From Pezicula radicicola (Eukaryota; Ascomycota; Leotiomycetes; Helotiales; Dermateaceae), in assembly GCA_003008705.1 (NCBI GenBank), contig PDUO01000004.1, positions 1,302,001 to 1,366,000 of the forward strand: 64,000 nucleotides of DNA, given 5' to 3'. A program made the translations under genes and the position numbers. The notes under the pieces are model-generated. The model saw only the letters and a list, made by a program, of their open reading frames with translations, had not been told where the DNA came from and made no database searches. This document shows, piece by piece, positions 22,208 through 31,840 of this stretch (the stretch's first letter is position 1; every line of letters begins with the position of its first letter).

Positions 22208-24110
22208 TGTGATTATGAAGATCACGGTCGATGGAAGAACTGGATGCTTTTGCGGATTGACTCGAGGAGATAGAAGGCGTTGGTGTTTAAGAGTGTGGTT
22301 TGAAGTTTGTGGTGTGCTTCTGTGAGATGTTGTGAAGAAGAGAAGTAAATACCGCGGTCGATGGAAGTCTAAGCGACTTTGATAGTTTCCTCGAGGGCTT
22401 TGTAGGTGTTACTGTTTGAGAGTTGAGAAGTAAACACCACGGTTGATGGGAAGTCTAAGTTATTGCGATGATACCCGTAGAAAGCTGGGGAACGTTGATG
22501 TTCGAGAGTTGACAAGTGAATGCCGCAGTTGATCGCGGTCAATGTCAGGTCTGAGTGACTGCGATGATTTCCTCGAAAACCTTGGAAGTGTTGTCAGAGA
22601 GTGTGGTTAAAGTCCACAACGTGTTGGAGAAGTAGAAGCCGAGGTTGATATCTGCAAAAGTCTTACAGGTGTTGATGTTCAGGACTGTAGTTGAAAGTCC
22701 GCAAGGAGTTGTTGTAGATGTTATGAAAAGGAGAAGTTAACGCCGCGGCTGATGGGAAGTCTAAGCGACTATATTCCCACAAAAGGCTCAGAAGCGTTGA
22801 TATTCAAGACTATGGTTTGAAGTCCGTAACGCGTTGTGGATTTTGCGAAGAAAATTGAACACTGCGATTGATATCGGGCTTGAACGATGCGAAGATACCC
22901 GCACAAGGCTTGGAGTGTTGAGCTACAAGATTGTGGTCTGGAAGTCCACAACGCGTTGTTGTAGATGTCATGAAGAAAATCGGACACCACGGTTGATGGG
23001 AAGTCTTAGTGAATATGATGATACCCGCAGGAGGCTTCGAGGCGTTGACCTACAAGGCTGTAGTTGGAAGCCCGCAACACTCTGTTGTAGATATTATGAA
23101 GAAAAGTGAACACCGCGGTTGATGAAAAGATTGTATGACCGCAATGCACTGATGATATTCTCGAAAGGCTTGAAAGTGTTCGAGAGTGTATGTTGCGGAA
23201 GTCCTAAGTTTTATGAAGAGAAGTGAACAGCGCAGTTGATGGTGGGCTTGAATGACTGATGATACCCGCGGAGGGCTTGGAAGCGCGGGTTTCGACGATA
23301 TGATTGGAATTCCGTAAACTTTGTGAAGAATGTAAGTGAACACCGCGGTTAATGGTAACCTTGAAGGACTGCGATTCACTGATAATGCTCTCGAAAGGCT
23401 CGGAAGTTTTGGTGTTTGAGAGAGTGTGTGGTGAGAAACGCGTTCTTGTAGAGGTTATGAAGAAGGGAGTGAGGACCGCGGTTGATAAAAAGATTGAAAA
23501 ACTGCGATGCGCTGATAACCCTCTCAAAAGGCTCGGAAGTTTTGGTGTTTGAGAGAGAGTGTTGGGGAGTTTGTGGCGTGTTGTTGTAAATGTTACGAGG
23601 AAGAAAGTGAGGACCGCGGTTTATGGCGGACTTGAAGAAATGTCAGGCTTGACTTGGAAAAAGTCGAATGTGTTTTCGTTGTAAGTGTTCGGTACGGTGT
23701 TTGGGGCGCGTTGTTGTAGGATTTTGTGTGGAAGAGAGGTGAATGCCGCTGTCTATATCCGGTTCGAACGACTATGAGGTTTGACTCGGAAAGAGTTGAA
23801 TGTGCTTTTGTTAAGCGCTTGGTAGGGAGTTCGTGAGAGGTAAATAGCGCTGTTGATAGCGGGCTTGAAGAGCTTCTGGATCTCGGCTTAGAAAGAGTGG
23901 AATGTGTTCTTTTTTACTAAGTCTTTGGTGGGAAGTTCGTGGTGTTGTAAGGAGTTATAGGGAAGAGAGATGAACACCGCGGTTGATAGCGGGCTCCAAG
24001 AACTGTGAAGCTTGACTCAGTAAGAGTGAAATGTGTTTTGTTTAAATGCGTAGTGGGAATTTTGTTGTGTTGTTGTATGGTTTCATTGGGGTGGGGGTGA
24101 ATTATAAAGG
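22208..24110. repeat. Decayed tandem array of about sixteen 84-138 bp units upstream of orphan copy A
   Basis: The anchor CACCGCGGTTGATGG (variants ACCACGGTTGATGG, GCCGCGGCTGATGG, ACTGCGATTGATAT) recurs near 22216, 22351, 22437, 22521, 22638, 22741, 22861, 22986, 23111, 23229, 23341, 23474, 23612, 23744, 23846 and 23975. Each unit carries, in order: the anchor, a (A)AGTCTAAGTGA-like word, GATGATACCCGCA, GGCTTGGAAGYGTTGATGTT, GAGAGTGTGGT, GGAAGTCCACAACGCGTTG, and TTGTAGATGTTATGAAGAAG. Unit length is mostly 103-138 bp, mean near 117; indels break any long reading frame. On the minus strand some units keep a recognisable phrase of the type NINASEPFVGI / RASKPSAGII, so a coding origin is possible but now lost. 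Confidence 0.85.
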
Positions 24111-24226
24111 CGATGATGGTTGCGGTTTATGTTTCTGTTAGAAAGTTTTGCGCTTGATATTGTTATTTATGTCGTACCTTATAATGTTGCGTTTTATGGT
24201 GAATATTGCTTTGAAAGTGGTATAAT

Positions 24227-24280
24227 TATTAATTTGAGCAACTGACTTGATTTGAGTAATTCACTTATATCTCGAATCTT
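24227..24280. repeat. 18-bp minisatellite locus 3
   Basis: Three consecutive units, the central one (24245-24262) being ACTTGATTTGAGTAATTC, close to the family consensus. Confidence 0.7.
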
Positions 24281-24446
24281 GAGTACTCGCAAACAATAGG
24301 TATATATAAGATCTAAGATACCCCCCCTGGCCTTTGTCGATGTGCTCGCTAAGCCACCCCTTTTATCTTTCTCGGTAGGAACCGCATCCGAGTATGTGCA
24401 AGGCAAGGGCTTTTGTTATATATGATTATAGTCAATCATTTGTGTC

Positions 24447-24522
24447 ACTTATTTAAATTCAGTAACCCAGTTGATTTGAATAACCAACTTCTTTTTAATA
24501 ACTCACTTGAATTCAGTATCTA
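24447..24522. repeat. 18-bp minisatellite locus 4
   Basis: About four diverged units, including AGTTGATTTGAATAACCA (24469-24486) and ACTTGAATTCAGTATCTA (24505-24522). Confidence 0.65.
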
Positions 24523-24632
24523 ACTTAAACCGTAAAAACATCGCAAACCCCATTGAATGATAAATCATCGCGAATCCATCCCATCATAAAACATCATCCA
24601 TCATCCGCTCTCACCCACTACCAAATCCACCC

Positions 24633-25706
24633 TCACAGTAACTTTGCCATCAACTCAGCCACTTCCAATCTCATAGCATTCTTCTCCTTCTCAAGTTCCT
24701 TGATTCGTTCTTGAAGTCTAGTATGATCCCGCGCCAGAACTCGGTTAAAGGCTCGGCTTGATCGTAGGTGAAGTTTTAGCTGAGCTTGTTGCTGAGAATT
24801 ATATGGAGAAGGAGAGGTGGAGGTGGAGGTAGAGATAGTGTTTCTTTGACGCCAGGATCAAGATTTCAAGCGCTTTTGTAAGCGAGCATGTCGGTTTTCA
24901 TAAATGGAGTACTGGTACTCTTTGGAGCTGCCGAAGTTTTTTCGGCTTTTTGAGTGTAAGTAGGAGAAAGAGTCGAAGTGACAGTAGCGCCTGATGCGTA
25001 AGACTCCATCTTTGAAACTGCCGTTTCTTTTTGTTGTGGTTGTAGAGGGTGTGGGAGTTGCTGGATAGTACTCGTGGTATGTCGCCTCTGCCATAGCAAA
25101 TCTTACTTTCTTTTTTGGCATCTAGATATGTAAGTCATAGTCTTCCAAAAACCATTCTCGGCAAACCCATTCTCGGCATGTAATCAAACGTGAGAACTTA
25201 CTTAGTTTCTTTAATAACACTACCCTTTCGACTAAGGAATCTACTACTTTGTCTTATCATTCCTCCATTCTGAACACCTGCTTTCTTTCTAGGTCTCTAT
25301 TGAACTGCGACTTAGTGGAAATTGTATATGCATATGATGAGTGAATTGTGAGTACTTGCCCTCTGAATACGAGGTCAAGTAGCAGGCTATATATATTGAA
25401 TGAGAGGCATCGAATTCATCTCGAATACTATACAAAATGGGTGATTTGTAATGTATAAGACTTGCGTGGCCTTAGTTACAGAACAGGGCGAATTAATTTA
25501 GATCTTACAAATCAGAAAGGATCGAATATAAACCTAATATGAAAATATACCCCATGCGATAGCACGTGATTTATGTGCAACAGTCTCTTTGCATAATTTG
25601 TATTATCTGGGAAATTGACCATTGCATTTCCGTCTGGTCCTTCAGGATAGAAGTTGCCGCCTATCTCTACGACTTTGAACTTTGGTTGACTAGTTTTGCC
25701 GTTCAT
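24633..25706 (-). pseudogene. Orphan family copy B, apparently decayed
   Basis: A diverged relative of copy A. An N-terminal exon begins at 25706 with MNGKTSQPKFKVVEIGG then NFYPEGPDGNAMVN, matching copy A's motif position by position (KF-x-V-x-EI-x-G-x-FYP-x3-DGN-x-M-x-N). A second block starts at about 25121 after an acceptor-like ATATCTAG, with KKKVRFAMAEAT (copy A: PPFAMEAT). Its best protein-like continuation switches frame (KMESYASGATVTSTLSPTYT) and back. TGA at 24858-24860 stands where copy A has Arg in KARSWREN (copy B: LKS-stop-SWRQRN). The frame then runs on to a normal-looking coil (RLQERIKELEKEKNAMRLEV) and ends at 24633. CGA-to-TGA is the simplest explanation. An unusual multi-intron structure cannot be excluded. 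Confidence 0.6.
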
Positions 25707-27075
25707 GGTTAGGGATGAGGTTGATGCACCACATTTGAATTTGAGTAGGATATTGTCAGCTATTGTGTTAAGGTGTTTAATACCGAGTAATTATCTCTTA
25801 TCGCGCCGACGTTGTAGTCCCTTTAGAGGTGTGTTGATTAGAAGTGAAACAAGAGTTGGGAGGCGTCTATAGTATCGCAGGAGTTATAGACTTTATTAAA
25901 CACAGCAATGAGAAGGACTCTACTTTCGAAGTTGCCGAGGATGTTCTTAAAGTCGATAATGGGAACGATTAGATTTGGGTGTCTTTATTAATGTTGGCGT
26001 AGACTAAGGATTGAATTGTCTATTAAAAAGCATTGATGGGATATAATGTATTATAATTCGGGATATTACACGTATTGTTTAAGACAAACTCGTCGCGCAG
26101 GTGGCATTTAACGTGGAAGACAAGATAGGAGGTAGTGTTAGTAATAGAACAGAAGATGAAATTACCGAGCAATCGTGCCCTGTCAACAAAATGAAGCTTA
26201 TTACAATATAGAAGTCTTTTTATTATTGTTATTTTAGATATAGAGTTAAAGCGGATTATATTGTTTAAGTAAGAGTAGAAGTAGGACAGAAGATAGGAGG
26301 TAGTATTAAAACAAAGCTTATTATAACGTTCTATCTAGTCTCTTTAGATGTTGTATTTATAGAGCAAGAGAGAAAGTAAGATAGAAGTCTTTAGATAGAC
26401 TCGCTGAAGAAATAAAGCTTATAATAACATCATAGTTCTACTTAATATAGAGTAAGATGTCTGCTATATTGTCTAAGATATCAAGCAATAAAGTAGAACA
26501 GGAGAGACTACCTTATAAGATTCTAACATTATATAAGGCTTGTTAGTTAGGCTAGATAGAACTTTCTAAATTTAAGTAATATACTTGACTTGAGTAATTA
26601 ACTTAAGTAACATACTTGATTTGAGTTACTTGAGTTACTTTGTTTAGGTGGCTCGCTTTATTTGAACTCACTTAGTATATAGGCTCTATCAAAATAATCT
26701 CACAAAACAATTTGTACGGTAGACCTCAAGTAAATCATCGAATTCATTGACAGTCTCTCTTATCTATGTCTAGTACAGTCTTTGCTTGCTTATCCTTTCT
26801 GCTGTCCGCTCTACGCCTGCATTAAGAATACTATTTCATGAAGCTTTGGATATAAAAGTACGAGAAAAAACTCCTTCAATAATGCCAATGCCAATGCCAA
26901 TGCCAGAAAAGCAACAAAACGCAGAGAAAAAGAATACAAGAGCTCCTAATCCGGGAATGCCGCTACTTAACGCTTCAGTAGTCCCTCCTATTTGTAATGC
27001 TATGCCAAGCAAGCCTCAATTCTTCTATCAAACGCCTATTTGTCATAACTTCGTATCATCGGCTTCGGTCCGTAC
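25707..27075. other. AT-rich gene-free stretch with minisatellite locus 5
   Basis: 1.4 kb, strongly AT-biased between about 25740 and 26560. Repeated words are seen (for example GACARGATAGGAGGTAGT at about 26120 and related AGAAGATAGGAGGTAGTA at about 26289; AAGCTTATTA several times), suggestive of an old mobile element or repeat worn down by mutation. A trinucleotide-like ATGCCA run lies at 26881-26902. I can identify no transposase or reverse-transcriptase motif. Confidence 0.45.
26570..26665. repeat. 18-bp minisatellite locus 5
   Basis: Full unit ACTTGACTTGAGTAATTA at 26583-26600, a shortened unit at 26601-26613, then ACTTGATTTGAGTTACT at 26614-26630 and weaker units beyond. Same family as the loci at 12.05, 17.6, 24.2 and 24.45 kb. 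Confidence 0.75.
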
Positions 27076-27795
27076 TCAGAGCATCAACGGGTGTCTACCG
27101 CAACGTCCAGGTTTTGAAGGTACACCCCTGTAGCACGACTCTCGTGCTCCCTCAGCAGCCTTCGCACCGAATTTTCCTTTAATAGCACAATACTCCAAAC
27201 CTTGGGGGATCCAGTCGGCAAGATGGGCATGCAGCTCGCAGCGATAGATACCGCAGTGCGAGCATTGAACGCAGCTCTTCCACGCTGACTCAAGCGAGTT
27301 GGGACCAACTCGCCTCTGGTCGAGAGGGACGTTCTTGCTGTGCATATCTTTGTAGATACCGTACGAGTCTCGAGATGTTACTCCGAGACAAGTAGCGTCA
27401 ATTTTATCGAGGTACGAGAATATCTCCATGTGGAGTTCTGTGGGGAGTGACCGGAAGGTGGTGTGTGCACCAGCACCGGAAACTCTCACCCTTCGCGACC
27501 TCCTCGTCGTCTCGATTAATTCCGGCGTGAAGCGTCGTACCCGTTTGGTACTTGATCCCGTGATTGGCTGCGCCCCTGCGTTCACGATGGTCTGCTGACC
27601 CTGTGAACGATAGTGGCACCATTTGGCTGATATGGCGGCTAGACTTGAGGCGTCTGTTGGGGACAGATATTCCACAATCCTGTCGCCTGCCCTCCGTGAT
27701 ATCGTCGCCATCTCAATCAAGTCGGGCTTGAACTTGCGCTTCATTTTGGAGGTTGAGGCCATTGCTGGCGATGGCAATGATATAAGTGTGGCCAT
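27076..27795 (-). CDS. F-box protein 2 with duplicated N-terminal half
   Basis: Single exon, 239 aa. A clear F-box-like module lies at about residues 115-150 (FRSLPTELHMEIFSYLD, then CLGVTSRDSYGIY). A Cys/His-rich segment follows (SCVQCSHCGIYRCELHAHL) and WIPQGLEYCAIKGKFG, a continuation common in fungal F-box proteins. The first 100 residues contain two related stretches: KRKFKPDLIEMATISRR near residue 19 and KRVRRFTPELIETTRRSRR near residue 84. The first is followed by a weak F-box-like helix (RIVEYLSPTDASSLAAISAK). A partial internal duplication is therefore likely. It is probably an SCF adaptor. The C-terminus (CRGVP-type Cys/Arg-rich tail) is short compared with F-box protein 1. Confidence 0.7.
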   Translation of the reverse strand: MATLISLPSPAMASTSKMKRKFKPDLIEMATISRRAGDRIVEYLSPTDASSLAAISAKWCHYRSQGQQTIVNAGAQPITGSSTKRVRRFTPELIETTRRSRRVRVSGAGAHTTFRSLPTELHMEIFSYLDKIDATCLGVTSRDSYGIYKDMHSKNVPLDQRRVGPNSLESAWKSCVQCSHCGIYRCELHAHLADWIPQGLEYCAIKGKFGAKAAEGARESCYRGVPSKPGRCGRHPLML

Positions 27796-28875
27796 GTTGT
27801 TGGATTTTAAGTTATGAAATTTTCTGTTGTATGCCTTGTGTTGTGTGTGTCTTTATGTTTCAAATGGTGCTGAAACTACCAAGACCTAGACCGTGTTAGT
27901 TGCGGTTATCGCAATGGCGAGAGTAATAGTAGGTAGTCGTACTATTGAAGACTTTTTCGGAAAGGCAACTTGACTTTGAGTGAATAATAATAATAACAAC
28001 AATAAGAATGAAGCAGAATGGAGTAGGTAACGGGAAGACAAGTATCAATATATATATAAAATTGGGTGGAGAGATACGGATGGGTGGCGGTGAAAATCTG
28101 TTACAGCCAGCGACTATATACTTGACTAGGAAGTTCCGATTGTCGCCCTCCACCGGGCCGAAGATTAAAAAAAAAAGGGTCCATCACGCTACTCGTGTAG
28201 TCGTGTTCAGTGTCGGGGACCCCAGTCAGGTCGATCCCCCCCCATTCACCCCATTGATCGTTTGGAGAGAGTCATCACCAAATCTTGGAGTTGTGGTTGG
28301 GAGACGACCATGTTTTGTCCCCATCGTGACATGTGTTGTACTCGCTTGTACAGCTGCCCTGCTGCTATTCTTGAATAGCGTCGTGTAAAGTGACTAAAGA
28401 GTCGCTTGGTACCTGGGCGGTGTAAACATATAGACTTCCGAAAAGCATTGCCGACTATCCAGGGCGCATCAGCGCATGTTTCGCCAATCATCTTGCTGCA
28501 GGAATTGGCATAAACATCCACCTTCGTGCACCCTGCCCTACACTTGTGGCTGGATAACTGCAACGGTGGGGAGAGATGTGGAGAGACAAGCCATCTTTGT
28601 CTTGAATCGCAAGGTCCTAACTTTTCAAAAACTGACTCTTAAAAGCCAATAGACATGAGGAGAAACAAACAACCACCGGAGCTCTCCGGGTTGGCACCAA
28701 AAGCTTCGGCGTAGTACGTACTCGGTGAACTGTCACACAATTTGGAACTGAGGAAATGTTCGCATCGTTCCATTCATCCACCTGACCTCAATAATATTAA
28801 CAGTAACTCCAGGACCCCGGTGCCCAAAAACCGCAATGCTCCCCACAATGCATATACTCGTGATTACTCCGTACC
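27796..28875. other. Intergenic between F-box 2 and the Tctex1 gene
   Basis: About 1.1 kb. A minus-strand ORF (28246-28563) encodes a Cys-containing stretch (CRAGCTKVDVYANSCSKMIG) but has no signal peptide or credible start, and I do not call it. A C-rich patch lies at 28238-28252. Right edge of the AT-rich island. Confidence 0.5.
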
Positions 28876-29584
28876 CTAGATGGAGATCCAAATGACGCTA
28901 ATGACCACATCAAGGCCCTTGCTCTCTCCTCCATCGTACTTGAAGCTCCACATTCCGTCTGTCTTCTCATTCCAGAACGCACCGGTTGCGCCTGGATTAT
29001 GTTAGTCGACGGGCCTCAAATACCTAGAGTCAAGAGCGCTTACTGTGTATTCCTCTCCGTCCTACATGTGGTTTTCCATCTGTTCCCGTCGCTTCTGTCT
29101 TGACATTGCTTGAGCCAGTTTCTGAGGACTCTGTGGGAGAAGGAATAGCTCTGGGCTTATTGAGGGCTGAGGTAGGTACGAGATGCTGGATGATAGTACT
29201 GTTGATGGCGTATTTGTATTGAGGGGTTCCACCGGGAGGGGAAGATTCGGAGATGATGTGCTTGAGCATGGTGTTCTGCATTGATGGCAGTGTCAGAAGA
29301 GAGGTCTCGACCATAGTGGCGAAGCGGGTGTGTACATACAATGATTGCTGTGTTCCATTGCTCCGTCTTGGTGTGCTCATAGAAGTCAGCGCTTCCTAGG
29401 GCACTTGCGCAAGCCTATAGAAAATTTCAGCAGAGTCCGAGATATGAGAATAGCTGAGAAATTTACATCGGTTGCTATTTGCTTCAGGCGAAGTTCAGTG
29501 ATCGGCTGTTCGGTGATAGTCAGCATTGATTCCAATTCGAATTGAAAGCGCGTGTCATACAGGTGTAGCAGATGAGGTAGCCAT
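28876..29584 (-). CDS. Tctex1-type dynein light chain
   Basis: Five exons (29584-29561, 29505-29467, 29414-29340, 29275-29044, 28991-28876) give 161 aa; all introns are GT-AG and phases close. Tctex1/DYNLT light chains dimerise on the dynein intermediate chain in the cytoplasmic motor. The family pattern is visible: an N-terminal helix region (ITELRLKQIATDACASALG), YKYAINSTIIQHLVP, and the diagnostic C-terminus GAFWNEKTDGMWSFKYD ending LDVVISVIWISI. A Ser/Thr-rich insertion between the central strands (about residues 85-115) is longer than in animals, as in other fungi. It is divergent with VTC1 over about 545 bp. Confidence 0.9.
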
Positions 29585-30128
29585 TATGTCTGGTGAATGG
29601 TGAGATGTATGGAATATGGAGATTGAAGGGGATGTAAATAGAGCTAGACCTGAGCTTCAAGATTCGTTGCTTTGTTGATCCAGTCGGCCGCTTGGTACCT
29701 TATGGGAGCTTATGTCAGCGGTTGGCGTGGGAAACCTCTTGTTTTTCCGATCCGTGCGTCAAAGGTGCCTCTGTAGTAATTTTGAGTTTGTGGTTTATTT
29801 GATTTTGAGTGGATTGGCCGTCATAGCCCAATGAGATTAGCCAGTCATGGCACGTTTTCCAGCTTTATTTCTCATGAGCGAAGAGCGTGACTGGTTCCCC
29901 AGCAGCATCTCCACCTCCTGCCGGGTCACAGTTAGGAAAGTATTATTCCCTTCGCAGTCTTGACCTGGAGACACAAACAAACATCGGACAATTTCTTTTT
30001 CGGAAGCTTTTCAGTTATCTTTGACAGCTCATTTACCCCTCCACCGTGTAACCGGAATATCAATTGAAGCAGAACTCAAGCCACAATCCCTTTCTATATT
30101 CTTCCATTTCACTTCTTTTACGCCAAAT
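29585..30128. promoter_or_regulatory. Divergent promoter region, Tctex1 gene and VTC1
   Basis: 544 bp between divergent starts. One CACGTT hexamer occurs at 29851-29856. This is the weaker form of the Pho4-type core known to drive VTC genes in yeast; CACGTG is not seen. CCAAT words occur at about 29829 and 29713. Phosphate control is only a possibility. Confidence 0.4.
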
Positions 30129-30608
30129 ATGTCGAGCCAACCCCTCCTCCAAACTGCGCCAGGTACGTCAGATTTTCTGCTTTAAAAAACATACTTGATG
30201 CAAGGTACCACAAACTCTCGTAGCATATACTGACTTCTTCCACAAGGCAAGCGCATTGCCCTTCCAACCCGCGTCGAGCCCAAAGTCTTCTTTGCGAACG
30301 AGCGTACCTTCCTCTCATGGCTCAACTTCACCGTCATCCTCGGAGCTCTCGCCATTGGCATGTTGAACTTCGGTGACCGGCCAGCCTTCATATCCGCCTT
30401 CCTTTTCACGGTCGTTGCCATGGCTACCATGGTATATGCGTTATTCACATATCACTGGAGAGCAAAGTCGATTCGATTGAGAGGGCAGGCTGGATTCGAT
30501 GACCGCTTTGGTCCTACATTTCTGGCAATCATCCTTCTGCTTGCTGTCGTTGTCAATTTTGTGCTCCGAATTACGTACAACTCCAAGGAGAATAAACATG
30601 GCCATTGA
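30129..30608 (+). CDS. VTC1: Vacuolar transporter chaperone subunit 1
   Basis: Two exons (30129-30162 and 30247-30608; donor GTACGT) give 131 aa. Vtc1 is the small membrane subunit of the VTC complex, which makes polyphosphate at the vacuole membrane. The conserved cytosolic block [19 protein letters not shown] precedes the first helix ([13 protein letters not shown]). A second helix ([21 protein letters not shown]) and a third ([18 protein letters not shown]) follow, and the loop [10 protein letters not shown] lies between. Length and three-helix DUF202-type layout match the family. Confidence 0.95.
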
Positions 30609-31087
30609 GGTGGGGGTGGAAGAGACGAATAAAAGAGGAGTGGATACAAGTGGGGATGGAGAGAAGAGGAGGACAAAAATATTGCTTGTATAATTCAGAT
30701 TGTATATTGGAGGACTTCCGCTGGGACTTCCGCGGAGGAGGGTCCTGTGTAGGCGTATAGGCACATGGCATGCATGCATGAGCATAATGGTGTTTTAAAA
30801 CACAATCATAGTCGAGGGCGGCGTTCTCTGGGATCAACTAGCTGTTGCAAATATCCATGTCAAAGACAATAACACGCAAATGAGGCTTATGGATTTGAAA
30901 ATGAGCGCAGGCCGTAAACCATGAAATTAGCTCAAGAAACTCCGCCCGTATCCCGCAATTGCAAATCGTTGCATCGTTGGTATCTCTTAGTATGCACTCA
31001 AATGAGAAAAGAAGACCCATTCCCCATTGTAACACCAGAACACCGTGCAATCCATTTTCCGTTTCTTCATTTTCAAGCCCAGCAAAA
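30609..31087. other. Intergenic between convergent VTC1 and the Alba gene
   Basis: 479 bp with the two 3' flanks. A short CATGCATG palindrome lies at 30770-30779. No gene is seen. Confidence 0.5.
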
Positions 31088-31840
31088 TCACACATTGCTC
31101 TGCTCCCCAAAAGACCTTTTGAGGCTCTCAATGCTGACGCGCGAAAGATAGATACTCATGATAGGAACTGCCCTGACCTTTTCTTTCCCTTCAATTGCCC
31201 TCTCAAACGGCGTCTTCATAGTCTCAAATGCTTCGTCCATATCCTCATCTTCATCCACGCTGCCCGTTGCCTCCGCATCCGCAACCTCCTTACCCTTCTT
31301 GCCCTTTTTCTTGAGCTTCTTATCGTCCTGGATCTCTAATGTGCTTTCGACCTGTGTGTACTGAAACCACCTTCCTCCGTCTTGCGCCATCTCCCTCTTC
31401 GCAATCTCAGCAATACTGACTGCCTTGGAAGCAGCCTCAGCCTTGGTGTAGAGTAAAGCGACGCGGGGCTTCTCAAGTGGCGTGGTTGAAGTGGCGGAGA
31501 GAAGCTCTAGAACACGGGCGACTTTCTTTCGGATCTTGGAGGCCGTGATGATTCTAACAGGCGAGACTTGGTGCGTACTCTGGAGATCAATTGGAATTTC
31601 AGGCGTACTCGAGAGATTGGACGGCGGTGCTGCTGCTGCTGTTTCTGCAGACTGGTCTTGGGAAGGATCGTGGGATGGATTTGGTTTTGTTTTCTTTGCT
31701 GGCGGGAGTGATGACTCTGCCTCGTCCTTTCCTTGCGCTGGACCTTCTCTTTGTCTCTTTACCTGCCTCTCCGCCTCCTTTTTCTCTCGATTACCATGGC
31801 CCGCCGGCCCTCTCCTACTTTTGGCCTTCGTTCTAGGCAT
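31088..31840 (-). CDS. Alba-domain nucleic-acid-binding protein (Rpp25/Pop6-like)
   Basis: Single exon, 250 aa. The N-terminal 80 residues are basic and low-complexity (PRTKAKSRRGPAGHGNREKK, then PPAKKTKPNPSHDPS). The Alba core spans about residues 85-235. Its hydrophobic helix/strand blocks are SKIRKKVARVLELL, PRVALLYTKAEAASKAVSIA and EIAKREM, then WFQYTQVES, and the C-terminal strand VPIMSIYLSRVSIESLKRS. An acidic insertion (ATGSVDEDEDMDEAFETM) and a Lys-rich run (DDKKLKKKGKKGKEV) interrupt it. Alba proteins of this type are RNase P/MRP subunits or RNA/chromatin binders. Which one this is cannot be settled from sequence alone. Confidence 0.78.
   Translation of the reverse strand: MPRTKAKSRRGPAGHGNREKKEAERQVKRQREGPAQGKDEAESSLPPAKKTKPNPSHDPSQDQSAETAAAAPPSNLSSTPEIPIDLQSTHQVSPVRIITASKIRKKVARVLELLSATSTTPLEKPRVALLYTKAEAASKAVSIAEIAKREMAQDGGRWFQYTQVESTLEIQDDKKLKKKGKKGKEVADAEATGSVDEDEDMDEAFETMKTPFERAIEGKEKVRAVPIMSIYLSRVSIESLKRSFGEQSNV

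Larger units (their letters stand above)
24111..24632. other. AT-rich stretch with minisatellite loci 3 and 4
   Basis: No gene is seen. Two clusters of the 18-bp repeat (24227-24280 and 24447-24522) lie here, between the large array and orphan copy B. Confidence 0.55.

Noticed and set aside
25740..26560. Decayed transposon
   Set aside because: AT bias and repeated words are suggestive, but no transposase or polymerase motif or terminal repeat could be found by eye; left as unexplained sequence.
26786..27133. Plus-strand ORF with an MPMPMP run
   Set aside because: It is antisense to F-box gene 2 at its end, driven by a simple-sequence run, with no domain.
28246..28563. Minus-strand ORF with several cysteines, possible small secreted protein
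   Set aside because: No signal peptide, no good start or splice partners, and the second half has no protein character.
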